Origin: DATFDN01 sp963762525
Lineage (GTDB): Bacteria > Pseudomonadota > Alphaproteobacteria > Acetobacterales > Acetobacteraceae
Length of the DNA stretch: 64,000 nucleotides
Assembly: GCA_963762525.1 (NCBI GenBank)
Contig: CAVXKT010000001.1
Span: forward strand, 310,001-374,000
Direction: 5' to 3'
Part shown: in pieces, positions 1 through 9,737 of the stretch
Layout: every line of letters starts with the position of its first letter
Position numbering within the stretch: the first letter of the stretch is position 1
The notes under the pieces: model-generated
What the model saw: only the letters and a program-made list of their open reading frames with translations
What the model was told of the DNA's origin: nothing
Databases searched by the model: none
Program-made: the position numbers and the translations under genes

Positions 1-400
1 TCGCCTCGCCTTCCATTTGCCCCGCGACCTCGCGACAGAGGCGGGCGAGCAGGCGCAGGCAGGCCGCAATCGACATCTCGGTGCCGTTGATGGTCACGCG
101 CCGGCGCCCGGAATGGCCGAGCAGAGCCGCCAACGCGGCCTGATGAAGCCCCGGCGCGATCAACAGCTGATGCAGAGCGACCGCCGCCGGCGCGCCTCCG
201 AGCTCGGCCGCGATCCGCTCGGCCGGCAACGCCGCGTGATCGGCCGCCAGCGCATGCCGAATCCCGCCATACGCATCCGGCTCGGCCTCCGCCGAGGCCA
301 AGGGTGGAGGCGGCCCGGGCGGCAGTAGGAACGGCGTTTCGCCCGCACCGACATGATCGGTGCCAAGACCGTTGCCCCGGGTCTCCGCAAACGCCGACAT
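1..400 (-). CDS. Unrecognised protein, 3' end cut by window edge
   Basis: An open frame starts at ATG 400 and runs off the left edge without a stop, giving 133 visible residues. It starts MSAFAETRGNG, has a proline stretch near residues 24-34, and then becomes Ala/Leu-rich and helical. I recognise no family. The ATG is only 9 bases after the stop of the upstream gene, so it is probably the last visible gene of the leftward operon that begins at 5795. The ribosome binding site in front of it is weak, which suggests translation depends on the gene before it. The start is the only ATG that fits this spacing. Confidence 0.55.
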   Translation of the reverse strand, partial: MSAFAETRGNGLGTDHVGAGETPFLLPPGPPPPLASAEAEPDAYGGIRHALAADHAALPAERIAAELGGAPAAVALHQLLIAPGLHQAALAALLGHSGRRRVTINGTEMSIAACLRLLARLCREVAGQMEGEA

Positions 401-409
401 GGGCCGGTC

Positions 410-1698
410 TCAGGGCGCGGGTTGACGCATCGGCCCGTTGGCGCGCAGCGGCAGGTGCGGCGGCGGCAGCCGCGGCGGCGGCGGGGCCGCGGCACGTCCG
501 GCCACCGGCCCGCGTGCCTTCACGTCGCGGCCGGTCGCCAACATGTACTGATCGACCACAGTCTCCGCATTCGCCTCAGTCACCGAGGGAACCTGATACA
601 GCAACGCGGCGCCGGTGCTGTCGTTGTAGGAGCCGGTCTCGATCGCCTGCATCAGCGCCGAGAACGGCTGCGCCAGATCGAACAGCGGCTTGGACCGGGA
701 ATGGGCCGTCATGCCGACACGCTCCGCAATTTTCGTCAACCGTTGCTCGGGGCTGGAAGCGGTTGCCTTCAGATCCACGCACTGCCGGCGAGTCAAACAT
801 CAGCGCCAGATGCAGCCACGACATCAGGGCGACGGCTCGGAACTCCTCGCGCGACAAATTGCCGTTGAGCCGCCGCGTCGCCATCATGTCGTAAATGCGC
901 CGCGCAAGCGTCGCGATCACCGCCGGATCGGTGGAATTCGCGCCGCTGGTGTTCTTGGCGTTCTGGATCCCTTGCCAGACCTCGGACGCAAAGTACCTCG
1001 AAGGTGGGGATGAAATCGCGGTTGGCGGCGGCCGGTTTTTCGTAGGGATGCGCCCCGACCAGTTCCTGCGCGTGCGACAAATCGACGCCGAACATCCAAT
1101 AATAAACCGTGAGCCGGTTGGCGAACTCGTCCCGGCGCTGCCGGCTCGAGGTCGTCCACAGCACGGACGGCAACCCGTCGCCGAACAGCATATACTCGGT
1201 GTTGCGCCAGAATTGCTGGCTTGCCGGGCTCGGCGTCTCCAGGCGCTCGCTGAACATGTAGGCCTCGAGCACCTTGGCGAAGACATCGAAGATTCGCGTG
1301 TTCTCGATCAGATAGGCGTAGATCAGGTGATCCCAGTTGGTCGGCACGACGTTGCCGCCGGAGTCGGGCTGCAATCCGGGCAGGGCCGTCGGCGGCTGGA
1401 AAACTTCCCCCGCCGGCATGACGCCGATGCCCTGCGCCACCGGCTGCGGCGGATTGATACCGGCGGGATCGAAGTAGTAACCCGAAATCGGGGTCGGGAT
1501 AAGTATGTTGTCGGTCAGTGCTTTCGCCCAGGGCACGAAGGGCGCGATCGGGGTCGTCGCCGAGGTCGCGCCATTGTAGCGGTTGCGCCAGACGGTCTCG
1601 GCGATCGCCGAAAGCTGCAGCGGCGTGTAGATGAACAGACTGTCGGCGTTCCGCTGCGTTTCCGCGGGAGTGGCGCCGGTAACGAGCTGAAGGAACAT
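410..1698 (-). CDS. Unrecognised protein, frame broken twice
   Basis: ATG at 1698 follows GGGAGG at good spacing. The reading continues through three frames, with switches near 1005 (after the motif RDFIPTFE) and near 785, and stops at 410. The joined product is about 428 residues. There is no signal peptide or membrane segment; it is rich in aromatic residues (for example NTEYMLFGDG, VYYWMFGVD) and ends in a proline-rich tail. I do not recognise the family. It sits between a 105-residue protein and the edge gene in the same operon as a predicted metalloprotease. Single-base indels elsewhere in the window make assembly errors the likeliest cause of the breaks, but a decaying gene is not excluded. 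Confidence 0.55.
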
Positions 1699-1715
1699 GG
1701 CAACCTCCCGTTGCG

Positions 1716-2033
1716 TTAGCGGGGCCGGCGTTGCGGCGAGCGGCCGTTCTGCGTTTGCAAATGACGCGGCGGAACCGGGAACGGCGGCCGGTTCAGCCCG
1801 CCCGCCGCGTCGAGGAGGTCCTGCGGCCCGGCGAGACTGCGAAACAAACCCTGCAGCCGCCGCAGTATGATCAGCTGCTGCGGCGTGAGAATGCCCAGCA
1901 TCGCGTCCAGCTCGTCTTCAATCGTTTCGTCGTTCTGCGCCGCCACCACCAGCGGCGATTCCGGGAACGGTGCGCTCAGGCCGATCTGCTTTTCGGTCGG
2001 CGCCTCGACCGGGGGTTCACGATGGGCGGTCAT
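1716..2033 (-). CDS. Small unrecognised protein
   Basis: A 105-residue acidic protein with Pro-rich ends and a central predicted helix around ILTPQQLIILRRLQGLF. Two in-frame ATGs (2036 and 2033) follow AGGAG; I chose 2033 because its spacing of 7 bases is better. It lies 40 bases after the metalloprotease gene and 17 bases before the next gene, in a tight leftward operon. No domain is recognised and no signal peptide is seen. Its small size and central position fit an accessory or chaperone-like role, but that is inference. Confidence 0.55.
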   Translation of the reverse strand: MTAHREPPVEAPTEKQIGLSAPFPESPLVVAAQNDETIEDELDAMLGILTPQQLIILRRLQGLFRSLAGPQDLLDAAGGLNRPPFPVPPRHLQTQNGRSPQRRPR

Positions 2034-2073
2034 CATCCGTCTCCTCTTGTTTCGCACCGGGAGGCTCCCGTTT

Positions 2074-3363
2074 TCACGCAGCGGCCTGCCGGGCCGCCAT
2101 CGTGCCCAGCCTCACCATCAAGTCCTCCTGCTGCTTCAGGATCTCTCGTCCGGCTTCCGGCTCGGTGGCGAAGCGCAGACCCGAAAGCGCCGTCAATCGC
2201 AGGCATTCGGTCCAAATCCAGTGGCTGGAGTTGAAGGCCGACGCGCCGGCGGTGCGCTGCAGCTGCCGCAGCACCTCCGGCGCGGCGCGATGCGGATCGA
2301 CGAGATCAGCGAGCCGCCGTCCGCCGAAGCAGGTCATCGGCGTCAGCAGCGCCAACTCGACCACGCGCGACAGCACCGGCAGCATGGCGGTGATCAGCCC
2401 GCCCACCAGCGGCGGTGCGTCATCGAGCCGATGCAGCGTCTGCCATGCCGCCGCCAGTTCCTCCCACGGGCCGAGGCCATAAAAGCGGCGACACATCTCC
2501 ACGCCGAGCAGCACGCGCAGGTAGCTGATCGGGTGCGGATCGCCCTCCAGAAAACGAAACACCTGCCCGCCGGGCCCCGAGACCACATCCGACAGCGCCG
2601 CGACCGCGGCATAGCCGGCGTGGGCGAAGGCGAAACTGTCGGCGGCGATCTCGCTCGCCCACGACGCGATCTGCTCGGCGACGACGCTACCGCCGCCGAG
2701 CCGGGTACGCAGCACGTGCGCAAAGGCGTCGTTCCAGCCGGTGACGCCGGCGAACTGGTGGCCGCACTCATGCACCAGCGCCGTCGTGCGAAACCGGTTG
2801 TGCCAGGTGATCTTGATCGCCGCCACGCGCGAGAGCGATCCGTCCCACAGCGGCGTGCCGACGCGCAGGATCGAGGCGCCGATCCCCGGCTGGAAATAGG
2901 TGATGAGCGGCGGCACCTTGCGCCCCAGCGGCGCCAGCGCATCGCCGATCGCGCGTTCGGCCATCACGTCGCACGCCCGCAGCTGTGCGGCGAGTTCCGG
3001 GTTGGTGCGCGAGCGGACTGCGTCGACGTAAAAATTCACCAGCAGCTCGGTCTGCAAATAGCGCCCGCGCAGTCGGATGACCTGGTCGGCCAGGCGGTCA
3101 AGCTCGGCTCGCGAGCGGCTGGCCGAGAAGACCGCGCGCACCGCCATCGCCTCCCGCCGGAGCTGATCGCGCGCGTCCTTCAGTTCTTCGCGCAGGGTCA
3201 CGCCCACGGCACGCTCGAGCGCCGCCCAGGCGGCGGGCGAGGCGGTCGCCTCGAAGTCATCCAGCCGCTCGGCCGCGCCTTCCCAATGCGTGAGTTGCCT
3301 GAGGATCTGCCGCCGCAGACTCTCGGTTGCGCGATCGATCCCCCGGGATGCGGTTCCGCTCAT
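2074..3363 (-). CDS. Predicted zinc metalloprotease (HExxH, gluzincin-like)
   Basis: 429 residues. The central motif VHECGHQF puts HExxH at residues 198-202, and a downstream SEIAAD supplies a candidate third zinc ligand, Glu238, 35-40 residues later as in gluzincins. The N-terminal 140 residues are helical and charged. No signal peptide is visible. The ATG at 3363 overlaps the stop of the preceding gene (ATGA), so the two are translationally coupled; longer in-frame starts upstream would run deep into that gene and were rejected. The partner is an 811-residue protein with an amphipathic block, so the protease may process or be delivered with it. Family assignment beyond the zinc motif is not possible by eye. 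Confidence 0.7.
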   Translation of the reverse strand: MSGTASRGIDRATESLRRQILRQLTHWEGAAERLDDFEATASPAAWAALERAVGVTLREELKDARDQLRREAMAVRAVFSASRSRAELDRLADQVIRLRGRYLQTELLVNFYVDAVRSRTNPELAAQLRACDVMAERAIGDALAPLGRKVPPLITYFQPGIGASILRVGTPLWDGSLSRVAAIKITWHNRFRTTALVHECGHQFAGVTGWNDAFAHVLRTRLGGGSVVAEQIASWASEIAADSFAFAHAGYAAVAALSDVVSGPGGQVFRFLEGDPHPISYLRVLLGVEMCRRFYGLGPWEELAAAWQTLHRLDDAPPLVGGLITAMLPVLSRVVELALLTPMTCFGGRRLADLVDPHRAAPEVLRQLQRTAGASAFNSSHWIWTECLRLTALSGLRFATEPEAGREILKQQEDLMVRLGTMAARQAAA

Positions 3364-5795
3364 CGGATCGCGTAACCGGGCAGTGCGGAGACGGCGAAGC
3401 TCGGCGCGCCGCGCAGCCAGGCGGTACCGGCAAGGGTCCGCGGATTGCGTTCGCGGGCGGCCAGCCGCAGCGTCTCCAACCCCGGCACCCGGCTCATGGT
3501 GACGCGGAGCGTCACGCCGTCGTGGCGCGAGGCGCAGACATTGCGGAACTCCTGTGCATTCCCGCGCAGATATTGCGCCACGTGCTCGGACGCCCACTCG
3601 GCGATTTTGGCGGCGAGCGGCCGGCTGGCATTCTCCAGCCAGGGCGGGACCAGGTTCTCCAGATTCGGCGCTTCGCTGACCACCCGGAGGCTCGGGGGCA
3701 GCCGGCGATGCAGCAGCAGCGATCGCAGCGTCTCGGTCGCCCGATGGATCAGCGGCCGCAGCAAGCGGAAGCCGCCGGTCGCGTTTCCGCCACGCGCCAG
3801 CTCGGCCGAGACCTGCTGGCAGAGCGGCTCACTGAGGTAGAGCCAGAGCCGGATCTCGCCCGCCCGCAGGTTGATCGCCATCTCGGTGCGCGCGAGCCGC
3901 ACATGCGGACGATGATGACGTCCACCCGGAGGTTCGAGGAAGTAGAGGCGTTGGCCGACATGCAACTGGTGCGGACTGTTGAGATAATCCGCCGGCGTAT
4001 GGCGCCCGAGCGCGGCATTCGGCCCCAGCAGCACACCGGCCGCATGCGGCGTCAGCGGATGCAGATCATGCGCCCGGAAGCCCTCGGCCCGCGCGATGGC
4101 GGATGCCCGCGTCCCCGGCAGCGCCTGATAGAGCCGGACTTGTGTCTTCAGCGGCCGTCCCACCGGGACACCCATGTGGTCGCGCAGGTGATCGTGCAGC
4201 GTGGCGCCATGGAAAGTGCGGACATGCCTGGCCGCCTGCGGCGTGATCGTCACCGGCTGTGCCTGGCTGTAGCGTGCATAGCGGGCGCGACTGGAACCGG
4301 CCGGCATCCGCGTCCACATGCCGCGCGCGTCTTCCGTCTCGCGCAGCTCCGGCTTGATCACCGCGCTCGGATAATAGGTGGCGGCGGCGGTCTCGAAGGC
4401 GTCGCGAACCGCCGACTCGAACACCGTTTCGTTCTCGAACACATGCGGCGGCATGGCGGCGAGACTGTTGACGGTCTCCTCGACGGTTGCCGCCAACGCC
4501 TCGGTCGCCACCGCGCGCGGGTCGGGCTGCGTCTCCAGGCCGAAGATGCGCAATCCGGCGTCGGCGATGGCGGGCGCCAACAGGCTGGTCGCCTGCTGAC
4601 CGATCATCGGCCGGATCAATCCGCCGAGCAGGTTGCCGAGCAGTCGAACGAGTTTCGGCCGCCCGATGAGGGTGATGGCGGTCTTCGCCGCCGGCCAGAG
4701 GATCGCCGGCACGAACTGCTCCATCATCGGCTGCGCCGAGGCGCCGGGCTCGAGCGCTTGCAATTCGCGGCCGAGTTGGGCGCGCGTCGCGTCGAGATCG
4801 GCCAACGACGGCCGGCTCGGTTCGACTTCGCCGTAGCTTTCGACCAGATGCTCGGCCTCCGCCTCGTCGGGCGTCAGCAACAGCTGCGCGGCCTGCACAT
4901 CGAACTCGGCTTCCAGCCGCGCCGCATCGGCGGCCGCCGGCAGGGCTTCCGCCTCGCTCTGCTCGTGATCCTCGAATTCACCCTCATGGGTCTCCCCGAT
5001 CGCCTGAAACAGCCGGTCCGAGAGCCGGCGCGCGATCGGCTGCAGCGCCGGCGGCAACTGCCCGATGGCGAAGCGCACCACATGTTTGAGCAAGAATTTT
5101 CCGAGCGCCTTCAGCGGTTTCAGCAACGGGCCGAGCACCAGCTTGCCGATCGCGGAAAGTCCCTTGCCGGCGAGGCTGATCGCGCCCTGCACGCCGCGCT
5201 TGGCCAGATTCACCGCTCCCGATACGAGCTTTCCGGCCTTGCGCAGAAGCCCGCCCAGGAATTGCTCGGCGGCCGGCGAACGCGGCGTATCGGTGCTCAG
5301 CACTTCGCCGGCGACGCGCTCGATCTCGGTCTCGCTCAGGGTCTCGGCTTCGTAGCCCTCAAGCCGCTCGAAGAAGCGTTGGAGCATCGCGTCGGCTTCG
5401 TTGGCAAGCGGGTTGAAATGCTCGGTCAGCAGCCGCTCGGCCGCCAGATCGCGGGTCTCACGGTCCCCGTACTCGCCGCCGAGCTGCGCGGCATGCGCAT
5501 CCAGCGCCTCGTCGGCGAGCTGTTCCAGCGATTCCCGGAACAGCGGGTCCTTCAGCTCGGAAGCGATCTCCGAGAGGGCGGCGATCTCCGGCGTGGCCGC
5601 TTCCCCGACAGGCGCCTCGCCCGCAGCGAACGGGCCTTCGAAATGCCACGGACCGGACGGCGCTTCGCCGATCGTCTCCGCCGACGGCATCGCTTCCGCT
5701 TCGGTCTCGGCCGCGCGTGCGTCGAAAAACGGAGACTCGGCGAAAATCCGATCCTCGTATTCGCCATTGTAGCGGGCGCGCAAGGTCTGCGACAT
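3360..5795 (-). CDS. Large protein with acidic N-terminus and amphipathic Gly/Lys block
   Basis: 811 residues from ATG 5795, preceded by GGGAGG. An upstream in-frame ATG at 5945 would add 50 residues with no binding site and was rejected. The first 175 residues are Glu/Ala-rich with a YNGEYEDRIFAESPF opening. Residues about 176-250 alternate Gly, Lys and aliphatic residues (for example GLLRKAGKLVSGAV, LLKPLKALGKFLLK), an amphipathic pattern resembling membrane-active peptides. Another acidic stretch follows at 265-350, then a second hydrophobic block at 360-410. The C-terminal 300 residues are folded-looking and Arg/His-rich. It leads the operon and is coupled to the metalloprotease. I know no family; effector or toxin is an inference from composition only. 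Confidence 0.65.
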   Translation of the reverse strand: MSQTLRARYNGEYEDRIFAESPFFDARAAETEAEAMPSAETIGEAPSGPWHFEGPFAAGEAPVGEAATPEIAALSEIASELKDPLFRESLEQLADEALDAHAAQLGGEYGDRETRDLAAERLLTEHFNPLANEADAMLQRFFERLEGYEAETLSETEIERVAGEVLSTDTPRSPAAEQFLGGLLRKAGKLVSGAVNLAKRGVQGAISLAGKGLSAIGKLVLGPLLKPLKALGKFLLKHVVRFAIGQLPPALQPIARRLSDRLFQAIGETHEGEFEDHEQSEAEALPAAADAARLEAEFDVQAAQLLLTPDEAEAEHLVESYGEVEPSRPSLADLDATRAQLGRELQALEPGASAQPMMEQFVPAILWPAAKTAITLIGRPKLVRLLGNLLGGLIRPMIGQQATSLLAPAIADAGLRIFGLETQPDPRAVATEALAATVEETVNSLAAMPPHVFENETVFESAVRDAFETAAATYYPSAVIKPELRETEDARGMWTRMPAGSSRARYARYSQAQPVTITPQAARHVRTFHGATLHDHLRDHMGVPVGRPLKTQVRLYQALPGTRASAIARAEGFRAHDLHPLTPHAAGVLLGPNAALGRHTPADYLNSPHQLHVGQRLYFLEPPGGRHHRPHVRLARTEMAINLRAGEIRLWLYLSEPLCQQVSAELARGGNATGGFRLLRPLIHRATETLRSLLLHRRLPPSLRVVSEAPNLENLVPPWLENASRPLAAKIAEWASEHVAQYLRGNAQEFRNVCASRHDGVTLRVTMSRVPGLETLRLAARERNPRTLAGTAWLRGAPSFAVSALPGYAIR

Positions 5796-6055
5796 TTCTC
5801 CCTCCCCGGCGCTTGGACACGATATTTTCGGGTCCGCGGCGACTTGCATTTCCGTCAGGCTAATCCGGGAAGGAAAGCGAAGGTATGCAACTATGTGTGA
5901 CTGATCTCGAACCAACGCGCCGTGATGCGCACGCGGCGACGCCATGCGCTCGGCGACGAGCTACGGGCGGTGAAGTGCGTCGGGGTGACGCTGCGGGCGG
6001 ACGCTAAGTACGCCTCGCTTGCGCACGGCGTTGGCCGCATGTAGGTGAGGGGGCC

Positions 6056-7268
6056 ATGCAGTACCAGGATTTCTTCCGTCACCAGCTCGCCGGCCTGCGG
6101 CGCGAGGGGCGGTATCGGGTGTTCGCCGATCTCGAGCGGCGGGCCGGCAGCTTCCCGCACGCCACCCATCACCACCCGCGCGGCCACGGCGAGGTCACCG
6201 TCTGGTGCTCCAACGACTATCTCGGCATGGGCCAGCATCCGCTGGTGCTGGCGGCCATGCACGAGGCGCTCGACCGGTGCGGGGCCGGCGCCGGCGGCAC
6301 CCGCAACATCTCCGGCACCAACCATTACCACGTGCTGCTGGAGCAGGAGCTCGCCGATCTGCACCGCACCGAGGCGGCGCTGCTGTTCAACTCCGGATAC
6401 ATGTCGAACCTCGCCACCCTGGCCACGCTCGGCTGCCCGCCTGCCGGGCTGCATCATCCTCTCCGACGAGCTGAACCACGCCTCGATGATCGAAGGCATC
6501 CGCCACAGCCGGGCGGAGAAGCTGACCTTCCGCCACAACGACCCCGACGACCTCGCCCGCAAGCTCGCCGCCCTCGATCCGGCGCGGCCGAAGCTGGTCG
6601 CCTTCGAGAGCGTCTATTCCATGGACGGCGACATGGCGCCGATCGCGGCGCTGTGCGACGTCGCCGACGCCTTCGGCGCGCTGACCTATCTCGACGAGGT
6701 GCACGCCGTCGGTCTCTACGGGCCGCGCGGCGGCGGCGTCGCCGAGCGCGACGGCGTCGGACATCGGCTGCACGTGATCGAGGGCACGCTGGCGAAGGCG
6801 TTCGGCGTCATCGGCGGCTACATCGCCGGCTCGACGGCGCTCTGCGACTTCATCCGCAGCTTCGCCTCCGGCTTCATCTTCACCACCGCCCTGCCGCCGG
6901 CGGTCGCCGCCGGGGCACTCGCCAGCGTCCGCCATCTGAAGGCGAGCGCGGCCGAGCGGGCGTGCCAGCAGCAGCGGGTCGCCACCGTGCGCCGCCGGCT
7001 CGACGCGGCCGGCATTCCGCATCTCGACAACCCGAGCCACATCGTCCCGGTGATGGTCGGCGAGCCGGTGCTGTGCAAGCAGATCAGCGATCGGCTGCTC
7101 GAGCAATTCGCGATCTACGTGCAGCCGATCAACTTCCCCACCGTGGCGCGCGGCACCGAGCGGCTGCGCATCACCCCCTCGCCGCTGCACACCGACGCCG
7201 ACATCGATCACCTGATCATGGCGCTGTCCACGATCTGGTCGGAGCTGAGTGTCCGCCGGGCCGCCTGA
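6056..7268 (+). CDS. hemA: 5-aminolevulinate synthase (frame broken once)
   Basis: Condenses glycine and succinyl-CoA to 5-aminolevulinate, the first step of the alphaproteobacterial C4 haem pathway; PLP-dependent and cytosolic. ATG 6056 follows GAGGGGG. The N-terminal part has WCSNDYLGMG and GAGAGGTRNISGTNH; the C-terminal part has SVYSMDGDMAPI, LDEVHAVGLYG and the PLP-lysine motif EGTLAKAFG. The frame changes near 6430-6445, where the expected LPGCIILSDELNHA sits one base out. The joined length of about 404 residues is normal. HemA is normally essential, so the break is probably a sequencing error. About 260 bases without a gene lie upstream, room for its promoter. Confidence 0.93.
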
Positions 7269-7274
7269 GGCCGC

Positions 7275-8060
7275 CTACTGCGCCACCCATCCGCCATCGA
7301 TCGAGAGCGGCGCGCCGGTGATCGTCGCCGCCTCGTCCGAACACAGGAACACCGCCAGCGCGCCGATCTGCGCCGGCGTGGTGAACGCGCCCATCGGCTG
7401 CTTTTCGCTGAGAAACCGGTGCGTCGCCAGCTCGATATCGGTTCCCTCCTGCTGCGCGCGGTCCCGCAGTTGCTTCTCGGCCAATGGCGTGCGCACCCAG
7501 CCCGGGCAGATGGCGTTCACCGTAATCGCGGAATTCGCAAGCTCGATCGCCGCCACCTTGGTCATCCCCACCACGCCGTGCTTGGCCGCGACGTAGGCGA
7601 CCTTTTGCGCGCTGGCGACCAGGCCGTGCGCGGAGGCGATATTGATGATGCGGCCCCAGCCCTTTCGCTTCATCCCGGGGATCGCCGCCTTCATGCCATG
7701 AAACACGGCGGAGAGATTGACGGCGATGACCGCATCCCATCGATCGGCCGGGAAGTCCTCGACATTCGCCGTGAATTGGATACCCGCATTGTTGACGAGG
7801 ATGTCCGGGACGCCGAGTTCCGACGCCGTGCGCTCGACCATCGCCGCGATCTCGGCGGGCTCGGCGACGTCGGCGGCCGAATGGCTCACGCGGACACCGA
7901 ACTCGGCGGCGATGTCGCGACGCAAGGCCTCGATCTGCGAGGCTTCGCCGAAGCCGTTCATCATGATGTCCGCACCACTCCCGGCCAGGGCGCGGGCGAT
8001 GCCGAGGCCGATCCCGCTGGTCGAGCCGGTGATCAGGGCGACCTTGCCTTGCAGCTTCAT
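7275..8060 (-). CDS. bdhA: 3-hydroxybutyrate dehydrogenase (SDR)
   Basis: 261 residues, the usual length. Interconverts D-3-hydroxybutyrate and acetoacetate with NAD(H), in polyhydroxybutyrate mobilisation. The Rossmann motif TGSTSGIG is at residues 11-18, NNAG at 90-93, and the catalytic triad is Ser143, Tyr156, Lys160 within IASAHG and YVAAKHG. The family-typical NAICPGWVRTPL and the C-terminal DGGWVAQ are present. It converges on hemA with only 6 bases between the stops, and diverges from the flavin monooxygenase gene, with the promoters sharing about 70 bases. The alternative would be another 3-hydroxyacyl SDR, but similarity to BdhA is strong along the whole protein. Confidence 0.88.
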   Translation of the reverse strand: MKLQGKVALITGSTSGIGLGIARALAGSGADIMMNGFGEASQIEALRRDIAAEFGVRVSHSAADVAEPAEIAAMVERTASELGVPDILVNNAGIQFTANVEDFPADRWDAVIAVNLSAVFHGMKAAIPGMKRKGWGRIINIASAHGLVASAQKVAYVAAKHGVVGMTKVAAIELANSAITVNAICPGWVRTPLAEKQLRDRAQQEGTDIELATHRFLSEKQPMGAFTTPAQIGALAVFLCSDEAATITGAPLSIDGGWVAQ

Positions 8061-8132
8061 CTCAACTCCTTTTCAATTGCGCTCAGATAGCAATCGCCAC
8101 CGCTCCGGCAAAGGCCGTGCGCGGCGAGGGAC

Positions 8133-9638
8133 ATGAGCGAGGCATTCATGCACGTCGCCAAGACCGGGCACGTCGCTAAGACCGGAGCCGATCACCTGTC
8201 ATTGCTGCGCGATGGCCGGGCGGTTTTTATTGACGGTGAGCGCGTGGACGACGTGACGGCGCACCCCGCGTTCCGCAACGCCGTGCGCACCGCCGCCGGC
8301 CTGTACGACTGGCAGGCGCGAGAGCAGAACATCGCCGAGATGACGTTCTTGCCCGACGGCGCCGATCGGCGCGTGAGCCGAGCTTGGCAAATTCCGCACA
8401 GCTGCGCCGAGATGGTGGCGCGGCGGCGGGCGCTGGAAGCGTGGGCGGCGCTCACCTGCGGGTTCATGGGGCGTTCGCCCGACCATGTGGCCTCGACCCT
8501 GGTCGGCCAGCGCATCGGGCTCGACGTGCTCCGTCGCGGCGGCGAGCGTCGCGCCGCCGCCTTCGCCGAATATTTCGAGTATGCCAGCCGGGCCGACCTG
8601 TTCCTCACCTACGTGATCATCAACCCGCAGGGTGATCGATCGAAGCCCGCCGGCCGGCAGCCGCCGGGGCTGATCGCGCGCGTCGTGGACGAGGATGCCG
8701 GCGGGCTCACGATCCGCGGCGGCAAGATGCTCGGCACCAGTGCGATCGCGGCGAACGAAGTCCTGATCGCCAATATGCAGCCGCTCACGCCGGATGAGCG
8801 CGACCTCGCCTTCTGCTGCGCGCTTCCGATGAACACCCGCGGGATGAAGGTGATGTCGCGCAAGAGCTATGAGCGGGCGGCGGGATCGAGCTTCGACTAC
8901 CCGCTGGCGGCGCAGTTCGACGAAAACGACGCGATTCTCTACTTCGATGACGTAAAGGTGCCCTGGGACAGGCTGTTCGCTGATCGCGATCCCGATCTGG
9001 CGCGGGCGCAGTTTCACGACACGCCGGGCCACATCTTCCAGAACTATCAGGCGCAGATCCGTCTGGCGGTGAAGCTCCGCTTCCTGGTCGGCGTGGCGCG
9101 CCGGCTGGCCGAGACGATCGGCACCATTGAGATGCCGCAGGTGCGCGAGCAACTCGGCGTTCTGGCGGCGCGAGCGGGCATGGTGGAGGCGATGGTGGCC
9201 GGGATGGAGGCCGCGGGCGAGATGGTCGCCGGATGCTGGGTTCCCAACCGGCATCACGTCTACGCGGCGCAGGTGGTGACGCAAGAACTCTATCCGAAGC
9301 TGATCACGGCGATCCGGGCGCTGGCGGGCGGTGCGCTGATCATGCTGCCCTCCTCGGTATCCGACTTCGCCAATCCCGAGATGCGCGAAGTGATCGAACG
9401 GACGCAGTTCTCGCCGATCGCCGGCCCGGCCGAGAAGGTGCGGTTCCTGAAGCTCGCCTGGGATGCCGTCGGCTCGGAATTCGCCTCCCGCCACACCCAA
9501 TATGAGATGTTCTATGCCGGCGCGACCTTCGTCACCGCCGGGCACAGCTTCCGCACCTTCGACTGGTCGGGCGCGACGGCGATGCTGGATCGGCTGCTGG
9601 CGACAATCGAGCTGCCGGACAGCCCGCGGCAGGTTTAG
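8133..9638 (+). CDS. HpaB-family flavin-dependent monooxygenase, oxygenase component
   Basis: 501 residues, typical of 4-hydroxyphenylacetate 3-hydroxylase (HpaB), which uses FADH2 and O2 to ortho-hydroxylate phenols. Visible family features are IPHSCAEMVARRRAL, TYVIINPQGDRSKP, GGKMLGTSAIAANE, VPWDRLF and the C-terminal GSEFASRHTQYEMFYAG. No HpaC-type flavin reductase is adjacent, so FADH2 must come from elsewhere. ATG 8133 follows GAGGG. The N-terminus carries an in-frame tandem duplication giving HVAKTG twice. The true substrate could be another phenol or halophenol; only the family is certain. Confidence 0.85.
   Translation: MSEAFMHVAKTGHVAKTGADHLSLLRDGRAVFIDGERVDDVTAHPAFRNAVRTAAGLYDWQAREQNIAEMTFLPDGADRRVSRAWQIPHSCAEMVARRRALEAWAALTCGFMGRSPDHVASTLVGQRIGLDVLRRGGERRAAAFAEYFEYASRADLFLTYVIINPQGDRSKPAGRQPPGLIARVVDEDAGGLTIRGGKMLGTSAIAANEVLIANMQPLTPDERDLAFCCALPMNTRGMKVMSRKSYERAAGSSFDYPLAAQFDENDAILYFDDVKVPWDRLFADRDPDLARAQFHDTPGHIFQNYQAQIRLAVKLRFLVGVARRLAETIGTIEMPQVREQLGVLAARAGMVEAMVAGMEAAGEMVAGCWVPNRHHVYAAQVVTQELYPKLITAIRALAGGALIMLPSSVSDFANPEMREVIERTQFSPIAGPAEKVRFLKLAWDAVGSEFASRHTQYEMFYAGATFVTAGHSFRTFDWSGATAMLDRLLATIELPDSPRQV
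8151..8186 (+). repeat. 18-bp tandem duplication inside a coding region
   Basis: Two adjacent 18-bp units, 8151-8168 and 8169-8186, match at 16 of 18 positions and encode HVAKTG twice near the start of the HpaB-like gene. The two silent differences show the duplication is not a fresh assembly stutter. Confidence 0.8.
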
Positions 9639-9737
9639 CCGCGAGCGCACGAACTCGAGTCGGGACACCGGCTTGCGTCCAAATCTGACGCCCGCCATAA
9701 TGTTGTGATTGGAAAACTGAAATACCGGGGAGGAAGG

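Noticed and set aside
1867..5900. Long plus-strand ORFs (502 and 857 codons) opposite the left operon
   Set aside because: They are antisense to well-formed genes with good ribosome binding sites, are Arg/Gln/Pro-rich and match no family; high GC makes such mirror frames common.
6430..6445. Programmed frameshift in hemA
   Set aside because: No slippery heptamer or downstream structure is evident and many unrelated genes share such breaks; an assembly indel is simpler.
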